Below, piece by piece: positions 17,336 through 25,533 of a DNA stretch of 64,000 nucleotides (positions are counted from its first letter, which is position 1; each line of letters opens with the position of its first letter). The stretch is from EA-27 sp964396265 (GTDB lineage Archaea; Thermoplasmatota; Thermoplasmata; RBG-16-68-12; EA-27). The position numbers and the translations under genes were made by a program. A model generated the notes under the pieces. The model saw only the letters and a program-made list of their open reading frames with translations, was not told where the DNA came from and did not search any database. The DNA lies in assembly GCA_964396265.1 (NCBI GenBank), contig CAYNEM010000012.1, positions 1-64,000 on the forward strand. Direction: 5' to 3'.

Positions 17336-17725
17336 TCAGGGAGTGGCCGTCTGCATGAACTTGATCTGCGTGACGCTCTTGATTCGGCGCACGCGCTCGA
17401 TCAGTTCCTTGAGACGCGCGTTCGGCCCCTCGGCGACGAGCAGCTCCAGGCAGTTCGCCTCGTCGAGGTGCGTGTGGAGCATCGTCCGGATCTCGTCGAA
17501 CCGGTGCTGGAGCGCGAGGAGGTCGCCGCGCGGAGCATCCTTCTCGTAGAGGATGGAGAGCACGAGCGTGTTCTCGCCCTCGTCCAGCCCCCACTCCGCG
17601 GCGTCGATGAACTCGTGCATCGCCTCGCGCATGGCCTCGGACCGGGATGGGTAGCCCCGGCGGCGCACCACGGCGTCGAACTTTCGCAGGACCGGCGTGT
17701 CGACGGACATGCTCACAATCGTCAT
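17336..17725 (-). CDS. nikR: NikR-type nickel-responsive regulator
   Basis: Ribbon-helix-helix repressor of 129 residues. The N-terminal RHH domain (VSMSVDTPVLRKFDAVVRR, then GYPSRSEAMREAMHEFI) contacts DNA, and the C-terminal ACT-like domain binds metal. The four nickel ligands are in place: H74, H84, H86 (MLHTHLDEANC) and C92, with spacing like the known NikR proteins (76/87/89/95). It is divergently transcribed from a ZIP metal transporter, so it probably controls that gene and itself through the shared 85-base region. A TATA-like CATAAGTA (minus strand, about 17750-17757) lies 28 bases before its ATG. Confidence 0.93.
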   Translation of the reverse strand: MTIVSMSVDTPVLRKFDAVVRRRGYPSRSEAMREAMHEFIDAAEWGLDEGENTLVLSILYEKDAPRGDLLALQHRFDEIRTMLHTHLDEANCLELLVAEGPNARLKELIERVRRIKSVTQIKFMQTATP

Positions 17726-17810
17726 CGTTATTAACGCAGGCCCTCCCGGTACTTATGGATTATTAAGAAACGGGATGCACTTAAATAGCACCGTCCCGTG
17801 CTCCGGGATC
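17726..17810. promoter_or_regulatory. divergent nikR / ZIP promoter with candidate NikR half-sites
   Basis: The 85 bases between the two start codons hold a TATA-like element for each gene: CATAAGTA on the minus strand near 17750-17757 (28 from nikR) and CTTAAATA at 17780-17787 on the plus strand (27 from the ZIP GTG). A near-palindrome GTTATTAAC lies at 17727-17735, and its core TTATTAA is repeated at 17760-17766, 32 bases (about three helical turns) away, flanking the nikR TATA element. These repeats are candidates for the NikR operator; the assignment is inference. Confidence 0.5.
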
Positions 17811-18572
17811 GTGGCCGTCCCGTGGGAGCCCCTCGTGCTGTGGGCCGCGGTCACGTTCGCCACCCCCTTAGCCGTCGCCGCTCTCCCGCTCTCGCGGCGC
17901 ATCGTCGGAGACCGGACGATCCATGTCATGCTCGGCCTCTCTGCGGGTCTCCTCCTCGGAATCTGTCTGGTGAACATCCTCCCGGAAAGCTTCGTGTCGC
18001 TCGAAGGCCGCTCACCGATGCTCGTCGCGGGAGGGGTGTTTGCAGGTTTCTTCGTGCTCCTGCTCGTCGAGTTCTTCGTGCTCCACGGCGCCGGGGAGGA
18101 CCATCACTTCGGGAAAGGGCCGGCCGCGAAACCGTTTGGAGGCCTCGCGTTGGGGGCGCTCGTGTTCCACGGCGCGCTCGACGGGCTCGTCATCTCTCTT
18201 GCGTTATCGATCAACGTGGGCGCGGGAACCGCGGTAACGCTCGCGATCGCCCTCCATCAGATTCCCGACAGCTTCGCGGCCGTGAGCATCGCCCTCGCCG
18301 CCGGTTACGACCGCCGCCAGTCTACCCGTTTCGTGCTCGTCAGCGCGGTGGACACGCCCGTGGGGATCCTGCTCGGCCTCGCCTTCCTCTCCGTCGGAAC
18401 GGGATTGCTCCCCTTCGCCCTCGCGTTCGCCGCAGGCACGTTCCTCTTCGTGGCAGCGGTCGACCTCATCCCGGAGCTCCAACACCGCTCTCGGAGCCCG
18501 CTCGTGGCGGTGATGATCCTCGTCGGGTTCCTCGCCGTCGCGGTCCTCACCGCGCTCCTGCCCGGGGCTTAA
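17811..18572 (+). CDS. ZIP-family metal transporter
   Basis: Integral membrane transporter of about 253 residues with eight hydrophobic segments. ZIP hallmarks are the His-rich cytoplasmic loop between spans three and four (GAGEDHHFGKG), the FHGALDGLVISLAL helix and the ALHQIPDSFAAVSIAL helix with metal-coordinating His, Asn/Asp and Glu-type positions, then AAGTFLFVAAVDLIPEL. Zinc or another divalent metal is imported by family members. Upstream in-frame starts exist (17697, 17775), but the TATA box CTTAAATA lies 27 bases before GTG 17811, and this start places the first span at the N-terminus. Divergence from nikR suggests the substrate includes nickel. Confidence 0.88.
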   Translation: MAVPWEPLVLWAAVTFATPLAVAALPLSRRIVGDRTIHVMLGLSAGLLLGICLVNILPESFVSLEGRSPMLVAGGVFAGFFVLLLVEFFVLHGAGEDHHFGKGPAAKPFGGLALGALVFHGALDGLVISLALSINVGAGTAVTLAIALHQIPDSFAAVSIALAAGYDRRQSTRFVLVSAVDTPVGILLGLAFLSVGTGLLPFALAFAAGTFLFVAAVDLIPELQHRSRSPLVAVMILVGFLAVAVLTALLPGA

Positions 18573-18768
18573 GTCTTTCCCGGCGGGTGCCGACTATCAT
18601 CTTCGAACGAAAATATAAATCACACAAAACCGCGTCTCAGCCATGTTGCGCGGTCGTGCCAGAAAGCTTTACCTTCGTCCCGCGCCATCCGCGCCCGTTC
18701 TCGCCCGCGTATCTCGCGAGTGACGACGCGAAATCCGCGCGGTCGTGGACACCTCGGGGGAGCCAGCA
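18573..18768. other. orc1/cdc6 upstream region, candidate origin or regulatory region
   Basis: About 196 bases without a gene between the ZIP transporter and orc1/cdc6. It holds one AT-rich stretch (GAAAATATAAATCACACAAA, 18609-18628) and an exact 11-base direct repeat GCGCGGTCGTG at 18648-18658 and 18737-18747. Archaeal replication origins commonly lie next to orc1/cdc6 genes, but I do not see clear origin-recognition-box repeats, so an origin here is only a possibility. The repeats could equally be sites for autoregulation. Confidence 0.3.
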
Positions 18769-20013
18769 ATGGAAGACAACGTCTTCGTCCAGTACCTTCG
18801 CAAGAGTCCGCTATTCCGGGTCGATCGTGACATCCTGCGACCGGCCTACCTTCCGGAGCGGCTCCCGCACCGCGAGGCGCAGGTCGACCAGCTCGTGCAG
18901 ATCCTCGTGCCCGCGCTGCGCGGGGACCGGCCGTCGAACATCCTCATCCACGGGCAGACGGGGACGGGGAAGACGGCGGTCGTCAAGTTCGTCGAGAAGG
19001 AAATCCGGCGAGCGGATCCGGACTCGCTCGTCCGCTACCTGTACCTGAACTGCCAGGTCGTCGACACCCCGTACGGCGTGCTCGCGAACATCGCGAACGC
19101 GTTCATCGACAACCCCGAGGAGAAGGTGCCGTTCACGGGCCTCTCCGTCGACCGCGTGTACCAGGTGCTCGTGGAGCGGCTCGACGAACGAAGGCGAGTT
19201 GTGATCCTCGCGCTCGACGAGATCGACCGCATCGTCGCGAAGAACGGGGACGATTTCCTGTACCATCTCACGAAGGTGAACGAGGACCTCGAGCGGTCGA
19301 GCCTCTGCCTCCTCGGGATCAGCAACGAGCTGAAGTTCACGGAGTACCTCGACCCCCGCGTCCGGTCGCGGCTCGGGGACGAGAAGCTCGTGTTCCCCCC
19401 GTACAACGCGAACGAGCTGCTCGACATCCTCACGGACCGGGCGCGTGTCGCGTTCGGCGACGGTGCGACGAGCCAGGAAGTGCTGTCCCTCATCGCGGCC
19501 CTGGCGGCGCAGGAGCACGGGGACGCGCGCCGGGCGCTCGACCTCCTCCGTGTGAGCGCCGAGATCGCAGAACGCGGCGAGCAGGACCACCTCTCCGTGG
19601 ACGACGTGCTCAAGGCGAAGAACAAGCTCGAGCTCGACACGGTCGTCGAGGCCGTCAAAGCCCTCCCCACGCAGGCGAAGCTCATCCTGCTGGGCGTCCT
19701 CCTGAACGAGGAGATCGGGAACACGAAACTCACGACCGGCGAGGTGTACGCGACCTACCGGGACCTCTGCCGGAAGACCGGGATCGCGATCCTGACCCCG
19801 AGGCGGGTCACGGACCTCGTCTCCGAGCTCGATATGCTCGGCCTGATCAGCGCGACCGTGAAGTCGTTCGGCCGGGGCGGACGCACGAAGCAGATCCGGA
19901 CGAACGTGCCGGTCTTGGAGACGAAGCGGATCCTTGAGAAGGACGAGTTCCTGACCGACCTCAGGGGGCATCGCCTTCAGGTCCAACGGACTCTGTTCGA
20001 GCCTCGTCCCTGA
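18769..20013 (+). CDS. cdc6: Orc1/Cdc6-type replication initiator
   Basis: Origin-binding AAA+ ATPase that recognises the replication origin and loads the MCM helicase. It has LRPAYLPERLPHRE near the N-terminus, Walker A GQTGTGKT (62-69), Walker B VILALDEID (about residue 150), sensor motifs including GISNELKF and RVRSRL, and a C-terminal winged-helix domain (TGEVYATYRDLCRKTGI). At about 414 residues it has the normal length. ATG 18769 (MEDNVFVQYL) matches the family start better than the in-frame GTG at 18745. Its last 53 bases overlap the convergent signal-peptidase gene. Confidence 0.95.
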   Translation: MEDNVFVQYLRKSPLFRVDRDILRPAYLPERLPHREAQVDQLVQILVPALRGDRPSNILIHGQTGTGKTAVVKFVEKEIRRADPDSLVRYLYLNCQVVDTPYGVLANIANAFIDNPEEKVPFTGLSVDRVYQVLVERLDERRRVVILALDEIDRIVAKNGDDFLYHLTKVNEDLERSSLCLLGISNELKFTEYLDPRVRSRLGDEKLVFPPYNANELLDILTDRARVAFGDGATSQEVLSLIAALAAQEHGDARRALDLLRVSAEIAERGEQDHLSVDDVLKAKNKLELDTVVEAVKALPTQAKLILLGVLLNEEIGNTKLTTGEVYATYRDLCRKTGIAILTPRRVTDLVSELDMLGLISATVKSFGRGGRTKQIRTNVPVLETKRILEKDEFLTDLRGHRLQVQRTLFEPRP

Positions 20014-21130
20014 TCTCCGGCTTCTGGTCCGCAGGCGCATTCTCACCAATTGGCGGCGCCTCTCCGACCGGTCCCGGTGGTGAACCCTCCGGGGGCGGCT
20101 CCACAGGTTCTGGCGGCGGTTCCGCGACCTCAAGCGCTCTCCGCGCCGCTTGCCGCTTCGCCTTCCGTCGCCCCATGTACCAAGCCCATCCGTAGTCCGC
20201 GACGAAAGGCCCTGCGATGACAAGGATGAGGGACACGAGGAGCGCGTCCCAGCTGTTTCTCGGAGCAACAGGGTCGCCCCAGCCCGAGCAGCAACCCGAG
20301 CCATCCCGCGCGAACGTCAGCTTGATTAGTCCGAACCACGGCAGTTCTCCGCGTGCCTTCCCGATGACCCGGTCCAGCGGGACGGGCTGCACGCGACCCT
20401 GCCATAAGTCGACATTCCCGTTGTGGTCGCCTTTCGTCAGGAAGCCCGAGACGTTCACGGACGTCATATCGTACGTGAAGGGGAGGCGGGCTCCCGTGCC
20501 CCCGCCCCAGCTCCAGACGTTCTGGACCGTGAGGGAACGGAGCCCGTACGGTGCACTGGCCGGCGTGCCGTTCAGCAAGATCCCGGTCCACTCGAGCGGG
20601 CCGCGGCCCGCGAGGCCGGGGACATCGACGCCGCCAGCGGGGTTCGGGACGACGTAGACGATCGCCCGGTGGATGATCGGCGTGTCGGGCAATGTGTCGG
20701 TCAGGATCTGGTCCGGGGAATAGAAGATGATGACATCGCCGTAGTTGGAGTAGGTCTCGTAACCTCTTGCTCGACCTTCCACATACGTCGTGATATCACC
20801 CGGCGTCCCCACTTGTTGGACAAGCACGAGATCCCCGGTATCGATCACCCCCACGAAGCTCTCCGTGCCCGAGTGCTGCATGCTCCCGCTCTCGACGACG
20901 ACCATGGGGGGCCACACGCGCGTGTAGGCAAGGAGCAAGAGCATGACAACGCCCACGACGACGAACGCGAGCACGACGTCGCGGAGCAGGAGGAGAGCGG
21001 ATTCCTTCAGGGGCCGCGGTTGTTCCTCCTCGTCATCCTCGCGATCCTCGGCATCCTCCTCCCGCCCCGGACCCGACGGCGGCTCACCCCTCGTCCGCCA
21101 CGACTTTGGCCATGGGAGAGGCCACCGCAT
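19961..21130 (-). CDS. type I signal peptidase (Sec11-like) with long cytoplasmic tail
   Basis: Membrane protease that removes signal peptides from exported proteins. An acidic N-terminal region (1-42) is followed by a span (about 48-69) and the catalytic serine S83 in VESGSMQ; H154 in PIIHRA and D235 in TKGDHN complete the archaeal/ER-type Ser-His-Asp set. A second span near 293-312 leads to a basic then proline/glutamate-rich tail of about 65 residues, making the protein (389) much longer than a typical archaeal signal peptidase. The TATA-like TTCTTATC (about 21153-21160) is 27 bases before the ATG. Its end overlaps orc1/cdc6 by 53 bases. Confidence 0.9.
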   Translation of the reverse strand: MRWPLPWPKSWRTRGEPPSGPGREEDAEDREDDEEEQPRPLKESALLLLRDVVLAFVVVGVVMLLLLAYTRVWPPMVVVESGSMQHSGTESFVGVIDTGDLVLVQQVGTPGDITTYVEGRARGYETYSNYGDVIIFYSPDQILTDTLPDTPIIHRAIVYVVPNPAGGVDVPGLAGRGPLEWTGILLNGTPASAPYGLRSLTVQNVWSWGGGTGARLPFTYDMTSVNVSGFLTKGDHNGNVDLWQGRVQPVPLDRVIGKARGELPWFGLIKLTFARDGSGCCSGWGDPVAPRNSWDALLVSLILVIAGPFVADYGWAWYMGRRKAKRQAARRALEVAEPPPEPVEPPPEGSPPGPVGEAPPIGENAPADQKPEIRDEARTESVGPEGDAP

Positions 21131-21169
21131 CCCGCGCTCTATGGACGGGACGTAGATAAGAATTCGCTG

Positions 21170-21874
21170 CTACAGGTTTAGAATCGTCACTGCCTTTGTC
21201 ACCGGGAACGCGACGTTGTACACAAGGACGGAGCGGCGTTCGCCGCCAAATGCCTCCAGCGTGGCCTGCCCCTCGCGGATCTCCGCGAATGGGATGCCCT
21301 TGTGGACGTGGCCATGCACGACGAGGTTCGGCTTGCGGCCGAGGACGACCTTCTCCAGGCGGCGAGAACCCAGCTGGGGCCGCCAATCTTCCTTCTCCCC
21401 TCCCATCGTCGCGAACGTCGGCGGGTAGTGCGTCAGGAGGAGTCGGACGTCCCCCCCGGCCAAGAGCTGGTCGAGACGGCGCACGCGTTGCTCGTACTCC
21501 TGCGCGATCCCGGGAAGATTGTTCCGTTGCCACCACGTCGGCTCGTCGAGAGACCCCGTGCTTCCGATGATCCGGACGGACTTGCCGCCAACCTCGAATG
21601 TCCGCGACTCGTCGTCGAGGTAGATCATGTCGTAAGCTTGGCGGTACTTCCCGTGGTCCGCGGCGTACTCGTTATTGCCGAAGACGCACACGATCGGGCA
21701 GGACACGCGGGCCTTCACCGCTGCAACGACCTCGCCGAACTCCTCCATGCGGTTGTGGTCCGTTAGGTCTCCCACCAAGAGGAAGAGGTCCGGATCCTCG
21801 ACCGCCGCCAGCGAGTCACGGAACGGCGCGAGGAACTCCCGGCCGTGGATGTCGCCGACCGCAGCCAACTTCAC
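21170..21874 (-). CDS. calcineurin-like metallophosphoesterase
   Basis: A 234-residue two-metal phosphoesterase. The full set of metal-ligand motifs is present: GDIHG at the N-terminus, GDLTDHN, GNNEY, LLLTHYPP and GHVHKG near the C-terminus. The substrate is unknown (cyclic nucleotides, phosphoproteins or nucleic acids are all acted on in this superfamily). ATG 21874 gives the canonical MKLAAVGDIHG start. The gene ends 39 bases before the signal-peptidase ATG on the same strand, with that gene's own TATA box in the gap. Confidence 0.92.
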   Translation of the reverse strand: MKLAAVGDIHGREFLAPFRDSLAAVEDPDLFLLVGDLTDHNRMEEFGEVVAAVKARVSCPIVCVFGNNEYAADHGKYRQAYDMIYLDDESRTFEVGGKSVRIIGSTGSLDEPTWWQRNNLPGIAQEYEQRVRRLDQLLAGGDVRLLLTHYPPTFATMGGEKEDWRPQLGSRRLEKVVLGRKPNLVVHGHVHKGIPFAEIREGQATLEAFGGERRSVLVYNVAFPVTKAVTILNL

Positions 21875-21901
21875 TGGAGTGCCGAGAACCTGAGAGGCCT
21901 A

Positions 21902-22087
21902 TCAACGTTCCCTGCCGTCGCAGCCTCTCGGTTGTCTTCTCCGGTAGGGCAGCTTCCAAGCGGACACAAATGCGGTAGTGCATAGGAACAGAAGGAGTGC
22001 AACTCCCCGGGTCAGCTGTGGCGTGGGCTGAGGCTGGGCGACGAACCCAACGACCATGGCGACCGTGGCTGAGAAGGTCAGGACCAC
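21902..22087 (-). CDS. possible small two-span membrane protein
   Basis: Between the phosphoesterase and the polymerase D subunit the minus strand has an open frame encoding two strong hydrophobic segments (VVLTFSATVAMVVGFVA and GVALLLFLCTTAFVSAW), then a basic tail (YRRRQPRG). GTG 22087 is a reasonable start; the frame is open further upstream into the 3' end of the polymerase gene. The region has visibly lower G+C than its neighbours. There is no family match that I recognise and no clear promoter, so it would have to be read from the polymerase transcript. Confidence 0.33.
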   Translation of the reverse strand: MVLTFSATVAMVVGFVAQPQPTPQLTRGVALLLFLCTTAFVSAWKLPYRRRQPRGCDGRER

Positions 22088-22134
22088 GACGAGGGAGCAG
22101 ACCGAACAGCAACAACTCCTGGGAACGCCGCCAA

Positions 22135-23610
22135 TCAGAATTCCTTGATCGTGCCACGACCAGTCCCCAGGTTCAGGATCGGCACGCGCGCAGTCACCGG
22201 ATCGATGTTGTGCATCTTCTGGTACGCGGTCTGCGACTGCCACGCGGACGCGTTGATCACCTTCACGCCCTTGTACTCGTCCATCCCGACCGCGTGCACG
22301 TGGCCGGCAACGAAGACGTCCGGCACCTCGTCGATCACGAGGTGGTCCTCGGCCTCCGGTGCGATCGGCGTCTTGCCCCCATACACCGGCGCGAGGTGGC
22401 GGCGACGGAGCATCTCCTTCATCGTCTCGATCGGGCGCGCATAGCTCATACCCGGGAGCGAGTACACAAAGTCGTCCATGCTGCGGCCGTGGTAGGCGAG
22501 GATCCGGACTCCGTGCAGTGTGAACGTGCACGGGTTCCCGACGAACGACGTGTTCGAGTCGAACAGCTTCTGCACGTTCTGTGGCAACGCGGGCTGCGGC
22601 TCCGCGGGGCGCACCGCGTCATGGTTCCCCGGGAGGACGATCACTTTCACGTGGTCCGGCATCGCGGCCAGGAGGCGCGCGAGCTCCTCGTACTGCGCGT
22701 ACACGTCGTCGATCGTGAGTTCCTCCTCCTGCCGCGGGTACACGCCGATGCCGTCGACGACGTCGCCCACGCACACGAGGTACTTGATCGAGCTCGCGGC
22801 TTCGTCCCCCGAACTCATCCAGCGCGTGAACGCATCCCACTTCTCCCCGAGGAACGTCCTGCTCCCTACGTGGATGTCCGAGACGAACGCGACGGAGATC
22901 CCCTCCCTCGCCGCGGGGAACGCACGCGTGTTCGGAACGTCCGGGCGAATGATCTGTTCGGCGATGATGAGGCCTTTCTCGGTCGGCCTACCGATCACAC
23001 CGATCACCTCGTCGGGGAGGACCGCGTCGCGGAACAAATCGTGCGACTGTGCGATGAACACGGGCGCCGTCTCCGTCATGTCCTCGACCTCGAGGATGCG
23101 ATCTCCCTTCCTCGTCGTGCGCACGTCCGCGACCATACCTATGAAACGGACCTCTCGCGTGAGGCGCTTCGCCCGCGCGATGTCCACCGCGCCGACGAGC
23201 TCCCTGCGGACGCGGAGGAGCTTCCCGATCGCGTCCAACCGGTTCGCGAAGTAGCGGGAGAAGTCGCCGAGGGTGCCCTCGCAGGTGGATTTCCCGGTGA
23301 TGTCCCGGAGGACAGAGAACTCCTCGGACACGTCCCCGGCGTGCCCGGACGCGCGCAACCTCGGCGGCGGGACGACGGCCGCCGGAACCGCCAACGGGAT
23401 GGCCGATTTCGTGGATGCGGCGGCCGAACGGAAGGCGCCCTGCACGCGGAGGATGTCGTCCATCGTGAGGACGAGGGGCATGATCTCAAGGTTCGCCATC
23501 ACGCGATCCAGCGCCTCCACAGGGTTCGGGGACCTCGCAAGGTACTCAGCGGCGGCGGGGTCGGCGAGAGCGCCACGCTTCGCAAGGGCATCGAGAAGGC
23601 GTTCGTGCAT
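22135..23610 (-). CDS. polB: DNA polymerase D small subunit (DP1)
   Basis: Small, Mre11-like exonuclease subunit of the archaeal replicative polymerase D. A helical N-terminus and proline-rich linker are followed by an OB-fold region (VRFIGMVADVRTTRKGDRI) and the phosphoesterase domain with SDIHVGS, GDVVDGIG, LPGNHD, YHGRSMDDFV and GHVHAVG; all metal ligands are present, so 3'-5' proofreading activity is expected. About 491 residues, normal for DP1. ATG 23610 is preferred; a TTG three codons earlier (23619) lies closer to the ideal distance from the TATA-like TATTTACG (about 23637-23644). The large subunit is not in this window. Confidence 0.95.
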   Translation of the reverse strand: MHERLLDALAKRGALADPAAAEYLARSPNPVEALDRVMANLEIMPLVLTMDDILRVQGAFRSAAASTKSAIPLAVPAAVVPPPRLRASGHAGDVSEEFSVLRDITGKSTCEGTLGDFSRYFANRLDAIGKLLRVRRELVGAVDIARAKRLTREVRFIGMVADVRTTRKGDRILEVEDMTETAPVFIAQSHDLFRDAVLPDEVIGVIGRPTEKGLIIAEQIIRPDVPNTRAFPAAREGISVAFVSDIHVGSRTFLGEKWDAFTRWMSSGDEAASSIKYLVCVGDVVDGIGVYPRQEEELTIDDVYAQYEELARLLAAMPDHVKVIVLPGNHDAVRPAEPQPALPQNVQKLFDSNTSFVGNPCTFTLHGVRILAYHGRSMDDFVYSLPGMSYARPIETMKEMLRRRHLAPVYGGKTPIAPEAEDHLVIDEVPDVFVAGHVHAVGMDEYKGVKVINASAWQSQTAYQKMHNIDPVTARVPILNLGTGRGTIKEF

Positions 23611-23689
23611 CCGCGCCAACGCGGAGAGGGGTGACCGCGTAAATAGGTATCGTCAGTGCCCTTCATTATGAGGCGGACAATGTGAAATC

Positions 23690-24094
23690 ATGGTCCGAGT
23701 CCGCGTGGAAGCCCCGGTGCACGCGACGGAGAGCGCCGCCAAAGTGAGGACCGCGTGCCTCAACATGTTCCCGGACCTCTCGATCGTCGAGGAGGGCGGT
23801 CAAGTGATCGGCCACGGTGCGACGCTGGAGGCGTTCCGGAAGCTCGTGAGGAACCAGCAAATCCGGGACGCGGCCCGGAAGGTCCTGATCCGGGGAAGGC
23901 ATGGGAACACCACAACCTTCCGTCTGAGCAAGCAGGCCGCGTTCGCCGGCCGCTTGAACTTTGCGGAGCCGTCGCCGCTCGGAGACCTCACCGTCACGGT
24001 CGAGGACGAAGACCTTGATGCCCTCATCGACCGGGTCGCGGAGTCCACCGTACGCCGGCCGCTCACGCCACCTGACCGCAACGGAGGCAGGTGA
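23690..24094 (+). CDS. UPF0201-family RNA-binding protein
   Basis: A 134-residue archaeal protein of the UPF0201 / RNA-binding family. Characteristic blocks are VRVEAPVHATESAAKV at the start, LNMFPDLSI, the FRKLVRNQQIRDAARKVL helix, TTTFRLSKQAAFAGRLNF and SPLGDLTVTVE. Members are thought to bind RNA; no enzymatic role is known. The ATG is 25 bases from a TATA-like TTCATTAT near 23663-23670. It is divergent from the polymerase D subunit, and its 3' end overlaps the convergent CPBP protease gene by 32 bases. Confidence 0.9.
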   Translation: MVRVRVEAPVHATESAAKVRTACLNMFPDLSIVEEGGQVIGHGATLEAFRKLVRNQQIRDAARKVLIRGRHGNTTTFRLSKQAAFAGRLNFAEPSPLGDLTVTVEDEDLDALIDRVAESTVRRPLTPPDRNGGR

Positions 24095-25475
24095 ACCGAC
24101 CGTCGGTGTACCGCGCCTCCCGCCAGCTGCAACGAGCGCATACGAAGGCGACTGGGCTTGTCCCGTACGAGGGCATCGTCGACTGGGGCGCGAACGTGGG
24201 CGGTGCCGGCGGCGGGGGCAGATGCGCGGGACCGAGCTGCGACTCGGACGCACCTTGCGCCATCGCAGGCTGCGGCTTCGGACGCCACGTGCTCGCGAAG
24301 TGTTCGAGGAGGATCACGCCGTACTCGATGTACCATGCGAAGAACAGGAAGCCCAAGCCCATCATCACGAGGATGAGGAAACCGATCAACACCTGCGCCC
24401 CGAGGTTCGCCTCGGTGAGCAGGGCGATCGCCGCCAGGTAGTCCACCGCAAAGTGAAGGAGGATCGCGGCAAGCAGTCCCCTCCGCAGGAACAGGTAGCC
24501 GAGGGCCAGGCCTGCGACGAACGTGGGGGGGAACTTCCACCAGCCCCAGGAGGGGACGTGGGCGAGGCCGAAGACCGCGGACGACGCGACGAGGAGACTC
24601 GCAGAGACCACGATCATTAACGGGGAGGAGTCCCTCGTGATCGTGCCGCCGAACAGGTGGCGCCACGCGGGCATCGGGGTCTTTCCCTCTACTGACGAGC
24701 CCTCGGCCTCCGACCTGGAGGTGACGGAGACGATGGCGGCCACGAAGAACAGCGGGACTCCGATGTACAGCCAGCGCGTCACGACCTCCTCGTACACGGA
24801 GGCGTTCGCCAAAGCGAAGTACTCGTACCATTCCGGCGCGAATCCCGGGAAGGTGGGCACCTGCGTGTCGACGCCGGATAGCCAGAGCACGAGGAGATAG
24901 AGGCCCTGGAAGAAGAACACCGCGAGGAACACTTGACCGGTCGCGAGGAACGCGCTGCGGGACGCGAAGCGGGCGCCGAAGTCCGCGATGGGTCGTGCGA
25001 ACGTCTGCACGGTCAGCGGCCCGTCCTTGAGCGCATAGTATCCGTACGCTAGAAGGACCCCGACCAGGAGCAGGAAGTAATATGCGAGGAAGAATTCGAG
25101 CGACGCGTCGAACTGCTCCCCTACCGGGTAGGGAAGGAGCAGGTACAGACCGATGAACCGCGGTCCGCCCGCAACGGACCCGTTGACGACGAGGGTCGCG
25201 GTGTACGCCAGGGCGGCGAGCTCGACCACGAGCAAGATGAGGAAGAGGACGATGGCGATGGACCAGAAGACGCTCCCCGCCGCGCGCAGGCCGTCGCCCT
25301 GGCCTGAGGGGGCTGCGTGGGGGACGGCGCCGACAGGCAGGCCGCACCACGGGCATGCGTATCCCGCGAATCCGCCGCCGCATCGCGGACACACGTACTG
25401 GGGCGTGAGCGCGTCGTAGCCGCATACGTGGCAGAATCTGCCGGCGAGGAAGGTGCCGCAGCGTGGGCACATCAT
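24063..25475 (-). CDS. CPBP/CAAX-type membrane protease with zinc ribbons at both ends
   Basis: A 470-residue membrane protein. Residues 1-45 carry two zinc ribbons (CPRC..CHVCGYD and CPRCGGG..CPWCGL). A multi-span core follows with the CPBP (Abi/CAAX protease) motifs: EEVVTRW with its paired glutamates, FGLAHVPSWGWW with its histidine, and LHFAVDY with the second His and Asp. A proline-rich linker then leads to a C-terminal zinc ribbon (CARCSW...CLRCGQ). The active-site residues are intact, so intramembrane proteolysis is plausible; the substrate is unknown. The TATA-like ATTAAATA (about 25503-25510) is 30 bases before ATG 25475; the next codon is also ATG. Confidence 0.88.
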   Translation of the reverse strand: MMCPRCGTFLAGRFCHVCGYDALTPQYVCPRCGGGFAGYACPWCGLPVGAVPHAAPSGQGDGLRAAGSVFWSIAIVLFLILLVVELAALAYTATLVVNGSVAGGPRFIGLYLLLPYPVGEQFDASLEFFLAYYFLLLVGVLLAYGYYALKDGPLTVQTFARPIADFGARFASRSAFLATGQVFLAVFFFQGLYLLVLWLSGVDTQVPTFPGFAPEWYEYFALANASVYEEVVTRWLYIGVPLFFVAAIVSVTSRSEAEGSSVEGKTPMPAWRHLFGGTITRDSSPLMIVVSASLLVASSAVFGLAHVPSWGWWKFPPTFVAGLALGYLFLRRGLLAAILLHFAVDYLAAIALLTEANLGAQVLIGFLILVMMGLGFLFFAWYIEYGVILLEHFASTWRPKPQPAMAQGASESQLGPAHLPPPPAPPTFAPQSTMPSYGTSPVAFVCARCSWREARYTDGRFTCLRCGQVA

Positions 25476-25533
25476 GAGAACAACGGTCCAAGAGGCGCTC
25501 GCTATTTAATCGACGCGGTCCAAGTCCCTGGAC

